From contig JAWKQB010000003.1 in assembly GCA_041390365.1 (NCBI GenBank), positions 496,001 to 560,000 of the forward strand: a stretch of DNA of 64,000 nt, given 5' to 3'. Each line of letters opens with the position of its first letter. Within the stretch, counting starts at the first letter, position 1. This DNA comes from Syntrophotaleaceae bacterium. GTDB lineage: Bacteria; Desulfobacterota; Desulfuromonadia; Desulfuromonadales; Syntrophotaleaceae. The translations under genes were made by a program, and so were the position numbers. Shown one piece after another: positions 62,017 through 64,000 of this stretch. The notes below the pieces were generated by a model that made no database searches, was not told the origin of the DNA, and was given only the letters and a program-made list of their open reading frames with translations.

Positions 62017-63408
62017 TCATTGCTTTCCTCCTTGCCGGTAGGCCCGGGCCAGTACTTCCACGGGATGAAACACCGGGTACGGCAGGCAGTGACTGAATTG
62101 GAGCTTGCAGCTCATGCAGTCAGTGACGATGGCCTGCGGGTTGCGCTCGCGGATCTTGTCCATCACCGACGCGCCCAGGTCGAGGGATTTCTGGTGGAAA
62201 TGCTCCTTGAAGCCAAACACCCCGCCCATGCCGCAGCAGTCGTAATCGCTGCCCACCGGTTCGATATCCAGTTCGGGGATCAGGTTCATAAGATCCAGGT
62301 AGGGGCGGCCCATCTTTTTTTCGCGCAGATGGCAGGGCGCGAAATAGACCATCCGCTCGGGCAGAGGCGCGAAGTCGGTGGCGAGCCGTCCTTCGCCGTG
62401 GAGCCTGGTCAGGTAGCCGCCGAAATCGGACAGATGATCGGAAAGGGCGACCCGTTCCAGAGGGTCGATGGCGGAAAAATAACCGTCATCCTTCAGGATC
62501 TGACGGTACATGGACTTTTTCAGCGTCCAGAATTCGTTCTTGCCCTTCTCCGGGGCGGGGACCTTCAATTCCCCCTCCCGGGCACCGACCGACTCCTGGA
62601 AAATATCGGAATAGTAAGCTCTTTCCTTGAGGAGTTTTTTCAGGAAAAACCCGCAGGTGGGGCAGGAATAGACAAGGTCGTCACCGGCCCGGGCCGCTTT
62701 CAGAAGTTGCTCCATGTTGGCCTTGGACAGTGACAGTGTCCTGGCCCGATCCCCCTCCACCAGGAACGGCATGCCGCAGCATTGCTGTGGCGGAATGTAA
62801 ACCGTCGCGCCGTTGTGCTCGAGGATTTCGACGACGCTGCGTCCGATCTGAGGAAACAGGTATCCGGCGGTGCAGCCGACGAAATAGGAGATGGGACGAG
62901 GGCCCTCCCGGCGCTCCATCAGGCCCCGGTTTTTCGCCCAACGGAAAAAGCCCTTTTTTGGGAAAACGGGGAACTGCCGGTCGGGATGGATGCGAGTCGC
63001 CTTCTTCAGAAGGGGGCCCAGGACGGGGTTCGACTGCACTGCATTGGTCAGCGCCGGAAAGGTGCCGCACAATCTGGCCAAGCGCGGCACGTCATTGAGC
63101 AGGCGCGTCGCCAGCGGCATGCCCTCTTTCTCGATATACCGGGTCTTGGCTTCCATCACGTCCATGGGCACCTTGGGGCAGGGACACAGGCCGCAGAGGG
63201 TACAGAGCTCGGTCAGGTAACGCAATTGCTCTTCGGTGATCGGTTTCCCCTCTTCCTGCTCCTGGTCCTGGAGGCGATAGAGCTCGACAAAAAACGCGCA
63301 GTCCTGCTCCATCATGGTGCGGCAGGTATCGCAGTCGGCACACAGCCGGACTACTTCTCGGATGATTTGTTGTGGCGTCAGATCGCTTTGATCATTTCGG
63401 GTATTCAT
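62017..63408 (-). CDS. CCG-domain Fe-S oxidoreductase (GlpC/HdrB-like)
   Basis: 463 residues. The N-terminal part has two cysteine clusters (CADCDTC and CTLCGLCPCPKVP) for Fe-S centres. Two CCG domains follow: YFVGCTAGYLFPQIG...QQCCGMPF and FAPCHLREKKMG...DCCGMGGVFGF. These bind a noncubane or [4Fe-4S] cluster in heterodisulfide-reductase-like enzymes. The partner dehydrogenase is not adjacent. A perfect ArsR-type operator lies 24 bases before ATG 63408, so it belongs to this regulon. Confidence 0.9.
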   Translation of the reverse strand: MNTRNDQSDLTPQQIIREVVRLCADCDTCRTMMEQDCAFFVELYRLQDQEQEEGKPITEEQLRYLTELCTLCGLCPCPKVPMDVMEAKTRYIEKEGMPLATRLLNDVPRLARLCGTFPALTNAVQSNPVLGPLLKKATRIHPDRQFPVFPKKGFFRWAKNRGLMERREGPRPISYFVGCTAGYLFPQIGRSVVEILEHNGATVYIPPQQCCGMPFLVEGDRARTLSLSKANMEQLLKAARAGDDLVYSCPTCGFFLKKLLKERAYYSDIFQESVGAREGELKVPAPEKGKNEFWTLKKSMYRQILKDDGYFSAIDPLERVALSDHLSDFGGYLTRLHGEGRLATDFAPLPERMVYFAPCHLREKKMGRPYLDLMNLIPELDIEPVGSDYDCCGMGGVFGFKEHFHQKSLDLGASVMDKIRERNPQAIVTDCMSCKLQFSHCLPYPVFHPVEVLARAYRQGGKQ

Positions 63409-63431
63409 CAATCAACTTTCCGGGAGTTGAT

Positions 63432-63451
63432 ATATCCGCAAATTCGGATAT
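63432..63451. promoter_or_regulatory. ArsR-type operator, perfect palindrome
   Basis: ATATCCG-CAAATT-CGGATAT, with seven-base arms matching exactly, located 24-43 bases upstream of the CCG-domain gene. Confidence 0.75.
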
Positions 63452-63466
63452 TGGGGTGAAAAAAAA

Positions 63467-63805
63467 TCAAGCGCAGATGGTTTTTTGCAGGGCCTCGGAC
63501 AATTTCTGGCGATTTTTGGCACCTTCTCGGGTTTTGGGCAGATGTTCTTTCAGGGCCGCCAGCAACTGATCGGACAGGGCACTGTGCCCATTGGCCAAAG
63601 AATAGTGAACCCAGGTGCCGTCGGGACGGTCCTTGACCAGACCGGCATTTTTCAGGATGGCCAGATGGCGCGAGGCCGTGGACTGGGGCAATTGCAGGAT
63701 GGCCATGATCTGGCAGACGCAGATTTCGCCGTCGAGCAGCAGGCTGAGAATGTTCAGCCGGGTCTGGTGGGCCAGAGCTTTGAACAAGGCTGTTGTCGTT
63801 TTCAT
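63467..63805 (-). CDS. arsR: ArsR-family metalloregulator
   Basis: 112 residues with a winged helix. The recognition region reads LQLPQSTASRHLAILKNAGLV and is preceded by EICVCQI, equal in position to the ELCVCDL arsenite/metal-binding motif of ArsR. It should repress divergent genes until thiol-binding metalloids bind the Cys pair. ATG 63805 follows a weak site, and an operator (63817-63836) lies directly upstream, consistent with autorepression. Confidence 0.9.
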   Translation of the reverse strand: MKTTTALFKALAHQTRLNILSLLLDGEICVCQIMAILQLPQSTASRHLAILKNAGLVKDRPDGTWVHYSLANGHSALSDQLLAALKEHLPKTREGAKNRQKLSEALQKTICA

Positions 63806-63816
63806 AAGTAAAAACC

Positions 63817-63888
63817 TAATCCGTTTTTTCGGATATAGCAAGTAGTTTTTTTAGGGTACGGGTTGTTTATATCCGGTTTTTCGGATAT
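63817..63888. promoter_or_regulatory. Two ArsR-type operators between arsR and GAPDH gene
   Basis: TAATCCG-TTTTTT-CGGATAT (63817-63836) and ATATCCG-GTTTTT-CGGATAT (63869-63888) share the form of the site at 63432-63451. They occupy the divergent promoter region; centre spacing is 52 bases. Confidence 0.75.
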
Positions 63889-63932
63889 GGTGTATTCATG
63901 AATTGACGAAACATATAAAAGGAGAGTTTGAC

Positions 63933-64000
63933 ATGAGCATTCGCATCGGCATCAACGGCTTCGGGCGCATGGGACGGCTGGCATTGCGGGCGGCCTGGGA
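63933..64000 (+). CDS. Partial glyceraldehyde-3-phosphate dehydrogenase (ars-type)
   Basis: Starts at ATG 63933 after GGAGAG and runs off the right edge. The visible 22 residues, MSIRIGINGFGRMGRLALRAAW, contain the NAD-binding GxGxxG of GAPDH. A GAPDH divergent from arsR is typical of ars operons in which it makes 1-arseno-3-phosphoglycerate for export by ArsJ; arsJ would be expected just beyond the window. Confidence 0.85.
   Translation, partial: MSIRIGINGFGRMGRLALRAAW

Noticed and set aside
1..64000. CRISPR arrays, prophage, insertion sequences, rRNA or tRNA genes
   Set aside because: I saw no regularly spaced direct repeats, transposase or phage genes, or cloverleaf sequences; small tRNA genes could still have been missed without a scan.

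Overview
The window is about 60% GC, gene-dense and free of rRNA, tRNA, insertion sequences or CRISPR. It reads as chromosome of a Gram-negative deltaproteobacterium, most likely of the Desulfuromonadales (Desulfuromonas/Geobacter-like). That is an inference from the gene types: CCG-domain Fe-S oxidoreductases, PilT with a PATAN-domain partner, a sigma-54 regulator with a matching -24/-12 promoter, ferritin/hemerythrin stress genes and TonB-dependent outer membrane transport. It has not been tested by any search.

Layout. 1-5.4 kb holds a partial gene, a QueG-like reductase, a small Cys-rich exported protein, a membrane diguanylate cyclase, and a methyltransferase-LUD pair. Two genes here, the partial one at the left edge and the methyltransferase, sit behind copies of the same hairpin-plus-terminator leader. 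5.9-11.9 kb is a stress-type island: a thiamine-diphosphate oxidase, an unassigned ferritin-like protein, a DJ-1/PfpI protein, an SDR, and a ferritin-like/hemerythrin fusion. 12.0-17.8 kb is a three-gene RND efflux operon. 18.1-31.3 kb looks like a phosphorus-acquisition locus. A PiT-type phosphate transporter is divergent from a nine-gene run: TonB-dependent receptor, TPR protein, DUF3450 protein, TtpC-like ExbB, ExbB, ExbD, TonB, beta-propeller phytase, alkaline phosphatase lipoprotein. The natural model is that phytate or another organophosphate is captured or imported by a dedicated TonB2-type energy complex, dephosphorylated outside the cytoplasm, and the phosphate taken in by PiT.

31.3-34.5 kb has a DUF2267 protein, a small membrane protein, a HipA/HTH toxin-antitoxin pair behind four helically phased operators, and YjdM. 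34.5-41.5 kb is the MoxR-DUF58-DUF4381-VWA-VWA/TPR-BatD operon. 41.7-46.7 kb is an envelope-stress type circuit: a histidine kinase and sigma-54 response regulator, then a sigma-54 promoter with two upstream inverted repeats, driving a receiver protein and an HtrA protease. 46.9-51.7 kb has a B12/radical SAM protein, PilT, and a MshEN/PATAN protein. 52-56.4 kb is an ABC exporter with adaptor. 56.5-58.6 kb has VOC, YhcH and XdhC proteins, followed by a broken S23/IVS four-helix gene. 59.4-64 kb looks like an arsenic- or thiol-toxicant island: two CMD-family proteins, a CPKC thioredoxin-like protein, a DUF318 permease, a CCG-domain protein, an ArsR regulator with a CVC metal motif, and the start of a GAPDH gene. 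Four related ATATCCG-N6-CGGATAT sites lie in front of these genes.

Start sites were moved from the longest reading frame wherever a clear ribosome-binding site and family N-terminus supported it. Functions come from recognising motifs and gene order by eye; no alignment or database search was possible.
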